This document shows, in pieces, positions 46,817 to 55,631 of a stretch of 64,000 nucleotides of DNA; the first letter of the stretch is position 1, and every line of letters begins with the position of its first letter. The notes under the pieces are model-generated. The model saw only the letters and a program-made list of their open reading frames with translations, made no database searches and had not been told where the DNA came from. The stretch is from Bacillus xiamenensis (lineage in GTDB: Bacteria; Bacillota; Bacilli; Bacillales; Bacillaceae), in the NCBI RefSeq assembly GCF_000300535.1, contig NZ_AMSH01000002.1, positions 1-64,000 on the forward strand, given 5' to 3'. The translations under genes were made by a program, and so were the position numbers.

Positions 46817-47344
46817 TGAGGCTTGTAAGAGCTGTTCAAATTGTTTTGCATTCTTAAGCGATTTCCTTTGCAAAATGATTCCTTGTTCATCAATGAGAAT
46901 CGCTTGCGGGACAACCGTTACCCCATACAGCTCCACCATTTGTGAAGAACGTATATATACGGCTTGTGCAGGCAGCAATTGTAGCAGCGAATCGTCATCC
47001 GCTTGTTCATCGCCATTTATAAAAATGACATGAACATCATCACGTGAAAATGAGTGCTGCATATCAGCTAAAATGCTTTTACACGTCATACAGGTAGAAT
47101 TCACAAAGAACAGCATCACGCCTTTCCCATGTTGCAAATATTCCTTTAACATCACCTTTTCGCCTTCATGCGTATAGCTTCGAAATAACGGCGCCGGCTC
47201 ACCAACATCCGCTTCCTTCAATTCAATCCCATCAAAGGATTTTATTTTATTCATAAACCTTCCGATAAAACGGGCAAGCAGAAACACCACCGCCAGCTGA
47301 GCAATGACAATCAATAACACAATGATTAATAGAATATCCGTCAT
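46814..47344 (-). CDS. Membrane-anchored redoxin (TlpA/MauD-like)
   Basis: A 176-residue protein: an N-terminal membrane anchor (about 3-27), then a thioredoxin-fold domain with active-site CxxC in FFVNSTCMTCKSI near residues 84-87 and a cis-Pro region VTVVPQAILID. It should face the outside and handle disulfides. Third gene after the exporter and the MauE-like gene, joined to the latter by a 4-base overlap. Such MauE/MauD-type pairs accompany proteins or peptides that need oxidative maturation. Confidence 0.78.
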   Translation of the reverse strand: MTDILLIIVLLIVIAQLAVVFLLARFIGRFMNKIKSFDGIELKEADVGEPAPLFRSYTHEGEKVMLKEYLQHGKGVMLFFVNSTCMTCKSILADMQHSFSRDDVHVIFINGDEQADDDSLLQLLPAQAVYIRSSQMVELYGVTVVPQAILIDEQGIILQRKSLKNAKQFEQLLQAS

Positions 47345-47910
47345 TTCATTTTATCTCCTTCTATCATTGATTCATTTTCAATATCGAATTGATTGATCCA
47401 CTTTCGCTTGAACAGCATAATTTCTTGACTGAGCGCTATGATGAAACAGACAGCTGCTGCAATGAGAAAACAAATGATGTTTAAGTGCCATGGCATCGTA
47501 TCTACATAAGGGTGTACATAAAATAACCCAACCACAAGAGCAAGCATCAACAGATTACGGATCACTATTCCCCAATGAAGGCGATCGTTTTCAAGAAGCC
47601 CTCCACAGCCGCATGAAATATCATGATGCCCTCTTAACAAATTGAACGTGACCGCTCCAGTATAGATACATAAAAGGGCTGTAAGCCCAAATGCAGGTAC
47701 GACAGACATGTTCCATATGAACAAATGAACCGTACACACCAATTCAATCAACAAGAATAAATAAAACATAGGTCCTGCGAAAGAAGGCGGTAGCAGACGA
47801 TAAGCCTTCATCTGCTGCACATGTGCTGTCTGCTTTCTTACTTTATCGAGCCATGCACCTGCAAAAATGATTCCTAGTAAATAGACACCTATGAAATAAA
47901 AGACACTCAC
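47341..47910 (-). CDS. MauE/DoxX-like redox-associated membrane protein
   Basis: A 189-residue membrane protein with about five membrane segments and a central DISCGCGGLLENDRLHWGIVIRNLLMLAL motif. The CGCGG and following W...RN pattern is typical of MauE-family proteins, which pass electrons to thioredoxin-like partners. The GTG at 47910 was chosen; it lies directly after the exporter stop (47912-47914), which suggests translational coupling. Confidence 0.75.
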   Translation of the reverse strand: MSVFYFIGVYLLGIIFAGAWLDKVRKQTAHVQQMKAYRLLPPSFAGPMFYLFLLIELVCTVHLFIWNMSVVPAFGLTALLCIYTGAVTFNLLRGHHDISCGCGGLLENDRLHWGIVIRNLLMLALVVGLFYVHPYVDTMPWHLNIICFLIAAAVCFIIALSQEIMLFKRKWINQFDIENESMIEGDKMK

Positions 47911-47911
47911 C

Positions 47912-49702
47912 TTACACCATCTCCTTTTGTTGGAATAGTTGAGATTGTGCCTCGTAAAGCCTTTTGTACTCACCTTGTAACGCCATCAGTTCATCATGGT
48001 TCCCTTCTTCAATGAAAGCACCATCTTTCATGACGATGATACGGTCTGCTAAGCGGGCCGCTCCCATACGATGTGTAATAAACAAAACACCTTGATTTTG
48101 CGTGTGATCGAATAGCTTACGGATGAGTGAAATCTCCGACAATGGATCAAGAGCCGAAGTCGGTTCATCTAAAATGATAAAATCACTTTCTCTAAAAAAG
48201 GTTCTCGCCATCGCAAGCTTTTGCCATTGTCCGCCAGACAGTTCATGCCCTTCTTCAAAAAAACGACCAAGTTGCGCATCATATGTGTCTTCCATTTGAT
48301 TAATTCTTTTCTCTATCCCTGCTTGCCGGGCAGCTGACATCAACCGCTCTTCATCATCTATATCATTGATACGACCAAACCCTATGTTTTCTTTCACAGT
48401 GAATTCGTACTTCATAAAATCTTGAAACAGAACCGCCATTCTATCGTGATATGTCTTTTTATTAATAGTCGAAATAGATTCACCATTGACTTTGTGCATA
48501 TTCGGCTGATCTGGATCGTATAATCCGGTTAAACATTTGATTAAAGTGGTTTTACCAGAACCGTTATCCCCTACTAATGCAAGGCGTTCACCTTTATTCA
48601 TATGAAAGTATATACGCTCAATAGCAGGCTTTTTCATATTTGGATAAGTAAAAGAAAGATTTTCTAGTGTGATGGACTGGATATGATCAATTCTCCGAAG
48701 CGATGCTGCCTGTTCATGATGTTCCTCTTCCCTCTTTTGGAATGATCTCATTTCATCAACATAAAGGCTCGTCTCATATAAACTAGAACATTCCCTCGTT
48801 AAATCTTGAAAACCACTTTGAATGTTCTGTACAGCTTGCAGCACTGCGACAAATGTCCCGGCTGCTAATCTTTTTTGAAAAATAAGATAGACAATCAAAA
48901 GCCCACAGCACATATAGGCAAATGTCATGAGCAACCCGCCTGCCATCTCCCAGCGAACTTGCCGTTTCAGCAATTTATATTTCTCATCTGCACTTTTGAC
49001 ATAATGACCTTTCCACTTTTGAAGCAGATAATTCCCTATTCCATATAAACGTATTTCTTTTAGAGAATCTCGTTGCGCTACAAGATCGGACACATACATT
49101 TCTCGTCGATCATTAGCAGTTAACAGACGGTTTAAACGATAACGCGCACCTCCAAAGAAAAGCTCAATCCACAATACAGGCAAGGTAAACACGAACAAAA
49201 TGGCCGCCAAGCCCCAGTGAATACCCACCATATAGATAAGAAGTGATACAACAGTAATCAACGCGCTCATGATTGTAAAAATACTTCTGACCATACTGAG
49301 AACATGCTGATGACTGTTCATCACACGTTGACTTTCATTATAAAAAGATGGGTGTTCAAACGTAATAAACGGGAGCCTTATCGCTTTTTGAAGCAATTCA
49401 CCCTTCAAATGCAGACCAATCAAATTTGTCGCTCTCTGCTGACTAAGCTGAAGAATGAACTGAAGCCCATATCCTAAAATCACAATGACCATTTGCAGTC
49501 CAAATAACCACAAAACCTTTTGGATGTCACCTGAAGACGTCATAAATAAAATAATTTCATTAATCAATGTTTGAATAATCCAGACACTAGCCAAAGGCAT
49601 AAAACCAACGATCACTTGAATCAACAAGGTTAAAAGAAGATATGAACGACTTTTTTTCCAAGTATAGGAGATTGCATATAAACAATGGTTCACTGTACTC
49701 AT
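47912..49702 (-). CDS. ABC exporter, fused permease and ATPase, without peptidase domain
   Basis: A 596-residue half-transporter. Residues about 18-300 hold six membrane segments. The ATPase has Walker A GDNGSGKTT, signature LSGGQWQKLAMAR and Walker [14 protein letters not shown]. There is no N-terminal C39 peptidase domain, so it would not cut a double-glycine leader. The ATG at 49702 follows AAGGTGGAG. First gene of a three-gene operon with the MauE-like and redoxin genes. Likely exports a peptide or small molecule; substrate unproven. Confidence 0.88.
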   Translation of the reverse strand: MSTVNHCLYAISYTWKKSRSYLLLTLLIQVIVGFMPLASVWIIQTLINEIILFMTSSGDIQKVLWLFGLQMVIVILGYGLQFILQLSQQRATNLIGLHLKGELLQKAIRLPFITFEHPSFYNESQRVMNSHQHVLSMVRSIFTIMSALITVVSLLIYMVGIHWGLAAILFVFTLPVLWIELFFGGARYRLNRLLTANDRREMYVSDLVAQRDSLKEIRLYGIGNYLLQKWKGHYVKSADEKYKLLKRQVRWEMAGGLLMTFAYMCCGLLIVYLIFQKRLAAGTFVAVLQAVQNIQSGFQDLTRECSSLYETSLYVDEMRSFQKREEEHHEQAASLRRIDHIQSITLENLSFTYPNMKKPAIERIYFHMNKGERLALVGDNGSGKTTLIKCLTGLYDPDQPNMHKVNGESISTINKKTYHDRMAVLFQDFMKYEFTVKENIGFGRINDIDDEERLMSAARQAGIEKRINQMEDTYDAQLGRFFEEGHELSGGQWQKLAMARTFFRESDFIILDEPTSALDPLSEISLIRKLFDHTQNQGVLFITHRMGAARLADRIIVMKDGAFIEEGNHDELMALQGEYKRLYEAQSQLFQQKEMV

Positions 49703-49726
49703 CAAACGCTCCACCTTACACCATTT

Positions 49727-49763
49727 AGTATAATTGACATATTTTTGATATTTGTATTATGAT
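49727..49763. promoter_or_regulatory. Overlapping divergent promoters of the redox/export module
   Basis: Plus strand: -35 TTGACA (49734-49739) and -10 TATGAT (49758-49763), 18 bases apart, driving the CPHC gene. Minus strand: -10 TATACT (49727-49732) ahead of the exporter. The two elements almost touch, so the genes are likely expressed together. Confidence 0.55.
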
Positions 49764-49800
49764 AGCTTTGCGCAACTTCACATTGAGAGGACGATATGCA

Positions 49801-50310
49801 ATGAATTCAATCTTTCTTTTACAAATCGCTCTGATACTTTGCACCCTTTTATTCACTGTCGGAATCATCATCTATTTAAAACAGCAGATGCAGCTTATCA
49901 TCTTACCGAACGAACATATTGGACAAAAACTTGCGCATCCGCTTCTCGAACAACCATCACCCATTCAAATACATGATCTGCTGCAAACAAATAGCAAGCA
50001 GCAATTACTGATTTTCACTGACACAGCATGCCCGCACTGCATCCCATCACTTGAACAATTCCTAGAAACGAAAAAGCAGCGTAAATTAAACATCTCATTT
50101 AGTATCTTGTTGAAGAATGGACAAAAGGAAGATCAAGAATTATATCGTGATAACCAAACTAACATGCGAATAATCCCAGTGGGCGAACAAATAATAGACG
50201 CATTTCAAATCCAAGAGTTTCCATATTACATCATGGTAGAAGATGATGAAACAATCTCATATGCAGCACCTTTTCCAGATGGTCTTTATTCAAGGCGGCC
50301 TGCAAACTAA
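49801..50310 (+). CDS. Membrane-anchored thioredoxin-like protein with CPHC motif
   Basis: A 169-residue protein with an N-terminal membrane segment (about 4-25) and a thioredoxin-like domain with DTACPHCIPSLEQFL near residue 75. CPHC is the DsbA-type active site, favouring oxidation or isomerisation of disulfides. The ATG at 49801 lies about 10 bases after GAGAGG. It is divergent from the exporter operon and convergent with the cysteine-rich peptide gene. Confidence 0.78.
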   Translation: MNSIFLLQIALILCTLLFTVGIIIYLKQQMQLIILPNEHIGQKLAHPLLEQPSPIQIHDLLQTNSKQQLLIFTDTACPHCIPSLEQFLETKKQRKLNISFSILLKNGQKEDQELYRDNQTNMRIIPVGEQIIDAFQIQEFPYYIMVEDDETISYAAPFPDGLYSRRPAN

Positions 50311-50315
50311 AGATA

Positions 50316-50356
50316 AATGAGGCATGTGAAGAATATCAAACACGCCTCATTTTTTA
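50316..50356. terminator. Bidirectional terminator
   Basis: ATGAGGC pairs with GCCTCAT around a loop of about 20 bases with T-rich sequence on both sides, between convergent genes. Confidence 0.7.
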
Positions 50357-50770
50357 TTATTTTGGTGTTGGCTGAACATCCTTTTCTTTTTCCTCCGCAG
50401 CCATTTCACTAGCTTCGCTTGAAGCGGATACTTGTTCCTCAGCTTGTTCAAACTCACTGCGAGCTTCATTTGAAATGTCAACTTGATCACCATGCTGATT
50501 CACAGTAACGGACGAAGAAGACCCCTCTTTTTGAACCTCTTTCTCTAGTTCCTTTAATTTAGACACATGAAGCTCTAAATCTTTTCCTTGCTGAACCAAA
50601 GCCAGTTGTTGAAATAATGCCTTTCTCTCTTCTGGAGAGTGGTCACCTTGAACAATTTGCGCTGCTTGGGTTAAAAAAGAATTTGATGTTTGGCCCGCTT
50701 GACGGCTAACCGACGTCTGCATAGTAGCATTTGTTACGAATGAAATTGAAGATATGCTCAATGCGTTCAC
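50357..50770 (-). CDS. Hypothetical protein downstream of the cysteine-rich peptide
   Basis: A 137-residue hydrophilic protein with no membrane segment and no cysteine. The centre is a probable coiled coil rich in Gln, Leu, Glu and Lys (about 44-82). A VTVNQHGDQVDISNEARSEFEQ segment recalls the D-V-x-IS-x-x-A pattern seen in FlgM and other small helical proteins, and the tail is Ser/Glu-rich. The start is a GTG at 50770 with a weak AGGA ahead. It lies 25 bases after the peptide gene, so it is co-transcribed. No family recognised. Confidence 0.65.
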   Translation of the reverse strand: MNALSISSISFVTNATMQTSVSRQAGQTSNSFLTQAAQIVQGDHSPEERKALFQQLALVQQGKDLELHVSKLKELEKEVQKEGSSSSVTVNQHGDQVDISNEARSEFEQAEEQVSASSEASEMAAEEKEKDVQPTPK

Positions 50771-50795
50771 ATCCTAATAAGTGAAATACTTAAAT

Positions 50796-50990
50796 TTAGC
50801 AGCCACATTTAACGCGTTCTTGGCTAGTACAAATCTCACCTGTGTCACGATCCACATAGTAACGGAAAGTTCCAACGCCTTGAAGGAAACAAGTTGGTGC
50901 TGATTGACAAGAAGTCACCAATCTTTGCAAAATACATCGAGCAGCTGCAGGTTGAACATTGGTCATTTTGTTTAAAAAACGATCTAACAT
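50796..50990 (-). CDS. Cysteine-rich small peptide, candidate exported/bacteriocin-like peptide
   Basis: A 64-residue product with six cysteines (19, 28, 34, 54, 62, 64), ending KCGC. Residues 1-18 contain no cysteine. There is no classic signal peptide and no double-glycine leader. The ATG at 50990 follows GGAAGGTGG by 7 bases; an upstream in-frame ATG overlaps that site. A promoter-like pair lies upstream. The gene next to it encodes a CPHC thioredoxin-like protein, and an exporter plus redox pair lies beyond. It may be a disulfide-rich secreted peptide; zinc binding by the cysteines is an alternative. Family not recognised. Confidence 0.7.
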   Translation of the reverse strand: MLDRFLNKMTNVQPAAARCILQRLVTSCQSAPTCFLQGVGTFRYYVDRDTGEICTSQERVKCGC

Positions 50991-51008
50991 ATAAATTCCA
51001 CCTTCCAA

Positions 51009-51290
51009 TTTTTATGGTATTACAACACAATAATAACCAATTAAAATACAACTAACAACATTTTTTGATAATTTTACTAATTATTTTTAACTATTATTCT
51101 AATTTATGACATAATTTTAATTTAAAAAATCTAGTATTTATTACCTTTTTCTTATTCAGAAATAATTTATTTATCCATAAATAGATGAGTAAAGATAGAA
51201 AAAAAAAGGCTATTGCTCAATATTCGATCTTCCTAAAGTACTGCTGGGTCAAGTATGATAGAGAGTGAATACATAAAGGAGTGAACACAA
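51009..51290. other. Very AT-rich promoter region of the peptide operon
   Basis: About 280 bases of strongly AT-rich DNA with no gene. On the minus strand -35 TTGTTA (51053-51058) and -10 TATTAT (51030-51035) are 17 bases apart and could drive the cysteine-rich peptide. The composition is unlike the surrounding genes and is typical of acquired DNA. Confidence 0.5.
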
Positions 51291-51713
51291 TTGCAACAAA
51301 CTGAGAAAATCATTCAGTCTCTTCATTCAATAACAAAGTGGGGAAAGGTTGGCAGCATCTTTCTCTATATCTCGGGCGGGCTGTCTATCCTTATAGGATT
51401 TTGGTTAGTTCTTCCTGCTGCCGTTGGCGTTTTTCTCATTATGATGGGCGTTCATGTTCAAAAATCTGTGAGAGCAGCTGAACAATTGATTCAAGCGCCT
51501 GATACTTCTTACGAAGAACTATTAGAACAATATGCTAAAATGATGAAAATGCAGACACTGTTTGCCATTTCAAGTATTGCCGCAGTTATTCTCTCGTTCA
51601 TCGCTATCATTTTGATGTTTATACTAGGTGGATTAGCCTTTCTCCAAGATTTTCCTAGTGATGTTCAACAGTACGATGATCATTATGAAGAAGAACTCGG
51701 TGACTTTTATTAA
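51291..51713 (+). CDS. DUF5362-like membrane protein
   Basis: A 140-residue protein with about three hydrophobic segments (23-44 and 45-60 closely spaced, then 88-118) and an acidic C-terminus. The opening IIQSLHSITKWGKVGSIFLYISGGLSILIG resembles DUF5362 proteins. It starts at a TTG 9 bases after AAAGGAG. Function unknown. Confidence 0.65.
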   Translation: MQQTEKIIQSLHSITKWGKVGSIFLYISGGLSILIGFWLVLPAAVGVFLIMMGVHVQKSVRAAEQLIQAPDTSYEELLEQYAKMMKMQTLFAISSIAAVILSFIAIILMFILGGLAFLQDFPSDVQQYDDHYEEELGDFY

Positions 51714-51716
51714 TGA

Positions 51717-51756
51717 AGAGGGGTATCAATTCAATTTGATACTCCTTTTGTTTTGC
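51717..51756 (+). terminator. Terminator after the DUF5362-like gene
   Basis: GGGGTATCAA pairs with TTGATACTCC, followed by TTTTG. Confidence 0.6.
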
Positions 51757-51783
51757 AATTTGGCATTGATCATGATACTTAGC

Positions 51784-51835
51784 TTGACAATCAACCTTTA
51801 TCATTTTAAAATACAAATCGTAACCATTACGAATT
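51784..51835 (+). promoter_or_regulatory. Zinc-starvation promoter with Zur box 1
   Basis: A -35 TTGACA (51784-51789) and -10 TAAAAT (51807-51812) are 17 bases apart. TCGTAACCATTACGA (51818-51832) overlaps the expected start of transcription and closely matches the Zur operator core TCGTAATNATTACGA. Zur with zinc would block transcription here. Confidence 0.85.
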
Positions 51836-51855
51836 AAAGGAGGATCATATCACTT

Positions 51856-52005
51856 ATGCGCGTGAAAATCACCTTAGCCTGTACTGAAACAGGTGACAGA
51901 AACTATATCACAACAAAAAATAAACGAACGAATCCAGACCGATTGGAGTTAAAAAAATATTCTCCACGATTAAAGAAATATACACTTCATAGAGAAACAA
52001 AATGA
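51856..52005 (+). CDS. rpmGC: Zinc-independent ribosomal protein L33 (RpmGC type)
   Basis: A 49-residue L33 ([17 protein letters not shown]...) with a single Cys and no CxxC pairs, so it is the zinc-free paralogue. Such C-minus L33 proteins replace the zinc-containing form when zinc is scarce. The ATG follows AAAGGAGG. First gene of the Zur-controlled operon. Too short for an ordinary gene-length cutoff. Confidence 0.9.
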   Translation: MRVKITLACTETGDRNYITTKNKRTNPDRLELKKYSPRLKKYTLHRETK

Positions 52006-52018
52006 TTTTTCACAATTT

Positions 52019-52039
52019 AAATCGTAATAATTACTTTTT
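52019..52039 (+). promoter_or_regulatory. Zur box 2
   Basis: TCGTAATAATTAC (52022-52034) matches the Zur core with a weaker right end. It lies between rpmGC and the CobW gene and could control an internal promoter. Confidence 0.65.
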
Positions 52040-52058
52040 AAGTGAGGGGGAAAACAAA

Positions 52059-52091
52059 ATGATCGTTTTCAAAAAGGACAAAAACCAATGA
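52059..52091 (+). CDS. Ten-codon leader frame coupled to the CobW gene
   Basis: ATG at 52059, 8 bases after GAGGGGG, opens a 10-codon frame ([10 protein letters not shown]) whose TGA overlaps the ATG of the next gene as ATGA. The only good ribosome site here belongs to this frame, so the GTPase is probably translated by coupling. Confidence 0.5.
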   Translation: MIVFKKDKNQ

Positions 52092-53284
52092 ATAAGAGAA
52101 TACCTGTCACAGTATTAAGCGGCTTTTTAGGAGCTGGAAAAACAACGATATTAAATCATGTTCTTCAGAACCGTAAAGGGCTAAAAGTAGCTGTTATTGT
52201 AAATGACATGAGCGAAATTAATATTGATGCGGAATTAGTCAAGCAAGGCGGCGAGCTCTCTCGATCAGATGAAAAACTTGTTGAACTCTCTAATGGGTGT
52301 ATTTGCTGCACATTGAGAGAGGATTTATTAATTGAGGTAGAGCGTCTTTGTAAAGCTGGTAATATAGACTATATTGTCATTGAGTCTACAGGTATTAGTG
52401 AACCAATCCCTGTCGCTCAAACTTTCTCTTACATTGATGAAGAAATGGGCATAGATTTGACACGCTTTTGCAGGCTAGACACGATGGTAACAGTGGTAGA
52501 TGCAAACCGTTTCTGGACTGATTTCCAATCAGGAGAAAGTTTATTGGATCGCAAGGAAGCTGTTTCCGATGATGATGAACGAGAAATTTCCGATTTACTT
52601 ATTGATCAGATTGAATTTTGTAACGTGCTGATTATCAATAAATGTGATCTTGTATCAGTAGCAGAACTAGATCGACTGGAGCATGTACTGACCACACTTC
52701 AACCAGAAGCAACTATTATTAGAACCTCAAAAGGTAATATACAGCCAAGTGACATTTTGAATACTGGTTTATTCGATTTTGAAAAATCAAGTGCTTCTGC
52801 AGGATGGATAAAAGAAATCAATGCTGGACATTCTCAGCACACGCCCGAAACAGAAGAATACCGAATCTCATCATTTGTTTATGAAAGAAGGCTCCCTTTC
52901 CATACTGGCAGGCTGAATACATGGTTAGATCATATGCCGGAGCAGATCGTTCGTGCTAAAGGATTTGCATGGCTAGCTACGCACCATGATTTAACCATTT
53001 TAATTTCACAAGCCGGGAAATCCGTTGCGATTGAACCCATTGCATACTGGATTGCTGCCTTGCCGGAGCAAGAAAGAGCACGCGTTTTAAATCAGGAACC
53101 AGAAATTCTAGATGAGTGGGACGCAGAGTTTGGTGATCGACATACAAAACTTGTTTTTATCGGTGTAGATTTACCTAAAGCAGATATGATTCGTACACTA
53201 GATCAATGCCTACTTACACCTGAAGAATTTGATCAAGACTGGACAACGTTTGAAGACCCCTTTCAATGGAAAATACACAATTAA
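52088..53284 (+). CDS. zagA: CobW/COG0523 zinc GTPase (ZagA/YciC family)
   Basis: A 398-residue G3E GTPase. It has P-loop [11 protein letters not shown], the CxCC metal motif in [11 protein letters not shown] near residue 72, and NKCD at the guanine pocket, then a CobW C-terminal domain. In B. subtilis YciC/ZagA is strongly induced by zinc limitation and delivers zinc to clients such as FolE. The flanking zinc-free ribosomal proteins and two Zur boxes support that role. Confidence 0.9.
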   Translation: MNKRIPVTVLSGFLGAGKTTILNHVLQNRKGLKVAVIVNDMSEINIDAELVKQGGELSRSDEKLVELSNGCICCTLREDLLIEVERLCKAGNIDYIVIESTGISEPIPVAQTFSYIDEEMGIDLTRFCRLDTMVTVVDANRFWTDFQSGESLLDRKEAVSDDDEREISDLLIDQIEFCNVLIINKCDLVSVAELDRLEHVLTTLQPEATIIRTSKGNIQPSDILNTGLFDFEKSSASAGWIKEINAGHSQHTPETEEYRISSFVYERRLPFHTGRLNTWLDHMPEQIVRAKGFAWLATHHDLTILISQAGKSVAIEPIAYWIAALPEQERARVLNQEPEILDEWDAEFGDRHTKLVFIGVDLPKADMIRTLDQCLLTPEEFDQDWTTFEDPFQWKIHN

Positions 53285-53300
53285 ACCAGGAGGGTTTTAA

Positions 53301-53570
53301 GTGGCAAAGAAATCAAAAATAGCAAAAGAAAAAAAACGGCAGCAGCTTGTTTTGAAATATGCAGAATTAAGAAAAGAGTTGAAAGAAAAAGGTGACTATG
53401 AAGCTTTGCAGAAATTACCTAGAGACTCTTCCCCCACTCGCTTAAAAAATCGCTGTGAATTAACGGGCCGTCCTAGAGGTTACTTGAGAAAATTTAAAAT
53501 GTCTCGAATTGCTTTTCGTGAGCTTGCCCATAAAGGACAGATCCCCGGAGTGAAAAAATCAAGTTGGTAA
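53301..53570 (+). CDS. rpsNB: Zinc-independent ribosomal protein S14 (RpsN2/YhzA type)
   Basis: An 89-residue S14 of the long, C-minus type: it has the family end [38 protein letters not shown] but no CxxC zinc motifs. It replaces zinc-containing S14 under zinc shortage. The GTG start follows AGGAGGG. Third gene of the Zur operon. Confidence 0.94.
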   Translation: MAKKSKIAKEKKRQQLVLKYAELRKELKEKGDYEALQKLPRDSSPTRLKNRCELTGRPRGYLRKFKMSRIAFRELAHKGQIPGVKKSSW

Positions 53571-53680
53571 AGATTGATTCGATCTTATCATAGTTCCTGT
53601 CAAAGTAAAGCAGCACAAAATGAATAAAAACCTCTTTTCCAACCTTACCTCTGCATTTTCGAGGTGAAAAATTGCATTTT

Positions 53681-53710
53681 AAAAAACAGCAGAATCTCTG
53701 CTGTTTTTTT
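53681..53710. terminator. Bidirectional terminator after rpsNB / moaA
   Basis: AAAAAACAGCAGA, loop ATC, TCTGCTGTTTTTT, between convergent genes. Confidence 0.85.
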
Positions 53711-53824
53711 ATGCTGATGGACTTATAAGATAACTTGTCCTGTTTTTTAAAATGAGATTTCCAACAATGATTATGACATTTTCTCTGCTTTTCAAAAATC
53801 AATGTTCATGATACTTTGTTGTCA

Positions 53825-54832
53825 CTACCCACCGATGTAGGACATCTCAACTTTTTTCTGATCTTTCTTCTGTTCTCTCTCAGCTGAATATTGATCATGT
53901 CTGTTTGACCATAATTCCTTCAATGTGTTCACTAGATATTGATCATCTTCTGTCGTACGAATGATTCGTCTCAGATCAAAACCAGATGACGCAAAGAGAC
54001 AGGTGAATAATTCGCCACGTGCAGATAGTCTAGCTCTATTACACGATCCACAAAAAGCATCTGAAACAGAAGAGATAATGCCAATCTCTCCTGAACCATC
54101 CTCATAAAAATAACGATTGGCTACTTCACCTTTATACCGAGGGGGTTTTGGTTTGATAGGATATTTTGAATGAATCAGCTCTATCATTTCTTTTTTCGTC
54201 AGCACATGCTTTAGGTTCCATTTATTCGTATTGCCAACATCCATAAATTCAATAAATCGTAGAATGTGTCCTTCTTTTTTAAAATAGGCTGCCATTGGTA
54301 AGATATCTTGATCATTCACACCTTTTTGGACAACCATATTGATCTTAATGGCAAGTCCAGCTTTTTTTGCAGCCTCAATTCCATCAAACACTTTTTGGAT
54401 GGAAATTTGTCTTCCATTCATCTGCTTAAAACGGTCTGGATTTAAAGAATCTAAACTAATGGTGACTCTGTGAAGACCTGCTTTCTTTAGCTTATCAGCG
54501 TATAAAGGTAAAAGCGTTCCATTAGTCGTCATAGCGATGTCTTCAATACCTGGAATTTTTGCAAGCTTTTCGATCAAGATGGGCAAATCTTTACGCATTA
54601 AAGGCTCTCCGCCCGTAATACGTAATTTCACCACACCTAATTCCTTTGCAAAAAGGGTAGCAAGTCGTTCAATTTCTTCGAAGCTAAGCAGCTCTTCCTT
54701 ATTCAAAAAAGGATAATCTGGTCCAAAGATTTCAGCAGGCATACAGTACGTACATCTAAAGTTACAGCGATCAGTTACCGATATTCTTAAATCGCGCAAT
54801 GGTCGATGTCTTTTATCCAAAATACTGCCCAT
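53825..54832 (-). CDS. moaA: GTP 3',8-cyclase MoaA
   Basis: A 335-residue radical SAM enzyme that starts molybdenum cofactor synthesis. The SAM cluster motif is [14 protein letters not shown], and the C-terminal cluster cysteines lie in [24 protein letters not shown]. The usual GG end is kept (SYIGG). The ATG at 54832 follows TAGGAGG. It sits 11 bases after fdhD, forming a two-gene unit. Confidence 0.96.
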   Translation of the reverse strand: MGSILDKRHRPLRDLRISVTDRCNFRCTYCMPAEIFGPDYPFLNKEELLSFEEIERLATLFAKELGVVKLRITGGEPLMRKDLPILIEKLAKIPGIEDIAMTTNGTLLPLYADKLKKAGLHRVTISLDSLNPDRFKQMNGRQISIQKVFDGIEAAKKAGLAIKINMVVQKGVNDQDILPMAAYFKKEGHILRFIEFMDVGNTNKWNLKHVLTKKEMIELIHSKYPIKPKPPRYKGEVANRYFYEDGSGEIGIISSVSDAFCGSCNRARLSARGELFTCLFASSGFDLRRIIRTTEDDQYLVNTLKELWSNRHDQYSAEREQKKDQKKVEMSYIGG

Positions 54833-54842
54833 ACTTTGCCTC

Positions 54843-55631
54843 CTATTCTGTAATACGCTGGTGATGAGTATAGATATTAAAAGATTCTCCTCTAACGAAT
54901 CCAACTGTTGTTATATTTAATTCTTCTGCCATTTTCAGCGCTAGCTCAGTAGGAGCTGATTTTGATATCACAATCGATACTCCTAATTTTGCTGCCTTCA
55001 ACAAAACTTCAGACGAAATGCGGCCGCTAAATACAAGGATTTTATCTCTCAGTGGGATTCGGTGAAGTAAACAATATCCATAGATTTTATCCAAAGCATT
55101 ATGTCGTCCTATATCCGTTCTAGTAATGAATAGCTTTTCTGTGTCACACAGTCCCGCATTATGCACACCGCCAGTATGTTGAAATAATTGGCTTTCCTCT
55201 TGTAAACATTTCATTAAATGAATACAGGTTTCAGCAGGAATGTTGATTCGATCAATCGCTGTTTTTGCCGTTTTCACATCTTGAAGAAAATAAAAGTGCC
55301 TTCCCTTCCCACAGCAAGATCCAATCACTCGTTTGGTAAAGTCTGATGAATGAAAATGACTTGAGTGATGTAAATCAACATATGCAAAACCCATACTTTC
55401 ATCTATTGTAAACCTTTTAATCTCTTTTTCAAATCGAATAACTCCTTCTGAGGCTAAAAAACCGATAACCAATTCTTTCAAATGATCTGGGGAACAAACG
55501 AGTGTTACAAACTCTTCGCCATTCACCAGCACAGTTAAAGGAAATTCTTCTACAACTTCATCTGTTCTGCAGGTAAATTGACCGTCGCGATATTGTTGAA
55601 TGACTCGTTTCTTTTTAACAGAAGGATTCAT
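54843..55631 (-). CDS. fdhD: Formate dehydrogenase sulfurtransferase FdhD
   Basis: A 262-residue FdhD protein needed to insert sulfur into the molybdenum cofactor of formate dehydrogenases. It has the Cys pair in [10 protein letters not shown] and the family motifs GGVHNAGL and [15 protein letters not shown]. The ATG at 55631 follows GAAAGGA. Its presence next to the FdhF-like gene suggests that enzyme is its client. Divergent from the antiporter gene. Confidence 0.95.
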   Translation of the reverse strand: MNPSVKKKRVIQQYRDGQFTCRTDEVVEEFPLTVLVNGEEFVTLVCSPDHLKELVIGFLASEGVIRFEKEIKRFTIDESMGFAYVDLHHSSHFHSSDFTKRVIGSCCGKGRHFYFLQDVKTAKTAIDRINIPAETCIHLMKCLQEESQLFQHTGGVHNAGLCDTEKLFITRTDIGRHNALDKIYGYCLLHRIPLRDKILVFSGRISSEVLLKAAKLGVSIVISKSAPTELALKMAEELNITTVGFVRGESFNIYTHHQRITE

